A stretch of 64,000 nucleotides of DNA from contig NZ_CALSFO010000006.1 in assembly GCF_943736975.1 (NCBI RefSeq), positions 124,001-188,000 of the forward strand, in the 5' to 3' direction. Of this stretch, positions 63,454-64,000 are shown piece after piece. Numbering within the stretch: position 1 is the stretch's first letter; every line of letters begins with the position of its first letter. The position numbers were made by a program, and so were the translations under genes. The stretch comes from Streptococcus sp. Marseille-Q0941 (lineage in GTDB: Bacteria; Bacillota; Bacilli; Lactobacillales; Streptococcaceae). The notes below the pieces were generated by a model, which worked only from the letters and a program-made list of their open reading frames with translations, was not told the DNA's origin and searched no databases.

Positions 63454-64000
63454 AGCAAGAAATCATTCAAAAAATAGAGCAACAAATTGAGGCAGGGATT
63501 TATCCTGGTGCCTCTTTTGCGTATTATCAGGATGGTGTTTGGTCTGACTGGTACTTGGGAGTAGCCAATCCAGAAACAGCTGAAAAAACTCGTGAGGGTT
63601 TGGTCTATGATTTGGCTAGTGTGAGTAAGGTTGTTGGTGTTGGAACCGTCTTAACCTTCTTGTGGAAGCAAGGCAAGATTGAGCTCGATCAATCCATAAA
63701 GACCTATCTTCCAGAGGCGGATTATCCAGACATCACCATTCGACAATTGCTAACGCATGCGACGGATTTGGATCCTTATATCCCTAACAGAGATCAGCTC
63801 TCAGCGGAACAGCTAAGAGAAGCTATGTTTCATTTGAATCGCCGAGAGAAGAGAGCTTTTCTATACTCAGATGTACACTTTCTCTTACTCGGTTTTCTCC
63901 TAGAAACCCATTTTGAAAAGGATTTGGATCAGATCATACAAGAGCAAGTGTTGAATCCATGGAAGATGAAGGAAACCCAGTTTGGCCCAGTTAGCAGTGC
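63450..64000 (+). CDS. Beta-lactamase-family serine hydrolase (cut by the window end)
   Basis: 183 complete codons are visible. The class C/esterase VIII-type active site has Ser57-x-x-Lys60 (ASVSKVV) and Tyr139-Ser-Asp in place of YxN (FLYSDVHFLL). RQLLTHATDLDPY is also typical of this family. There is no signal peptide. It may act on D-amino-acid peptides or esters rather than antibiotics. It is translationally coupled to cppA (ATGA). Confidence 0.88.
   Translation, partial: MKQEIIQKIEQQIEAGIYPGASFAYYQDGVWSDWYLGVANPETAEKTREGLVYDLASVSKVVGVGTVLTFLWKQGKIELDQSIKTYLPEADYPDITIRQLLTHATDLDPYIPNRDQLSAEQLREAMFHLNRREKRAFLYSDVHFLLLGFLLETHFEKDLDQIIQEQVLNPWKMKETQFGPVSS

Overview
The window looks like chromosomal DNA of a mitis-group Streptococcus (S. 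mitis, S. oralis or a close relative of S. pneumoniae). The grounds are an AT-rich base composition, strong AGGAGG-type ribosome binding sites with extended -10 promoters, a choline-binding cell-wall amidase, two BOX repeats, and long blocks whose gene content and order match what I remember of S. pneumoniae (rpsF-ssb-rpsR to greA; cshA-codY; vex-vncRS-fba; ptsG; cppA). Those blocks lie far apart in the pneumococcus as I recall it, so this is probably a related species or a rearranged chromosome. This is recognition from memory, not a database result.

Layout. 1-590: the start of an IS30-type transposase and a small inverted-repeat region. 591-7549, forward: ribosomal proteins S6/S18 with SSB, a HAD-cyclophilin fusion, the RNA-binding protein CvfD, a tRNA methyltransferase, a GIY-YIG protein, pyrophosphatase and small genes. 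7588-10761: divergent murE and the MurJ-type flippase. 10950-15319: aliB and a methionine-regulated metB-patB pair. 15411-25762: an SNF2 helicase, murC, two GNAT genes (one broken by an in-frame stop), mltG, greA and an amino-acid permease. 25914-28999: a small XRE/membrane pair and the NAD genes pncB-nadE. 29336-34073, reverse: pepQ, the lipid II amidation pair murT-gatD and an RclA-type reductase. 34414-37786: cshA, codY, pncA and tRNA-Leu. 37921-44356: vex1-2-3, vncRS and fba. 44486-49107: hydrolase, phosphatase, a three-gene ABC-2 exporter and an unusual tRNA-Thr. 49283-54612: membrane proteins, the choline-binding Amidase_3 protein, and a symporter/ATP-grasp pair bracketed by BOX repeats. 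54627-59331, reverse: YihY, a frameshifted Na+/H+ antiporter, and the tRNA-modification pair YtqB/YtqA. 59523-64000: ptsG, a nuclease-family protein, cppA and a truncated beta-lactamase-family protein.

Working together. Peptidoglycan synthesis and its modification are strongly represented: MurE and MurC (precursor ligases), MurJ (lipid II flipping), MurT/GatD (lipid II amidation), MltG (glycan-strand cleavage) and the amidase. Nitrogen and amino-acid supply is the second theme: AliB, MetB/PatB under a MET-box, CodY under its own box, PepQ and two amino-acid-type transporters. NAD salvage is represented by PncA, PncB and NadE.

The most notable new observations are six genes whose -10 hexamer ends 6-7 nt before the ATG with no ribosome binding site (candidate leaderless mRNAs); a long, mutually exclusive RNA fold upstream of cshA; three terminator-like 49-bp tandem repeats after nadE; two genes disabled by single-base lesions; and a tRNA-Thr with three stem mismatches. 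I saw no CRISPR array, prophage or obvious defence island.
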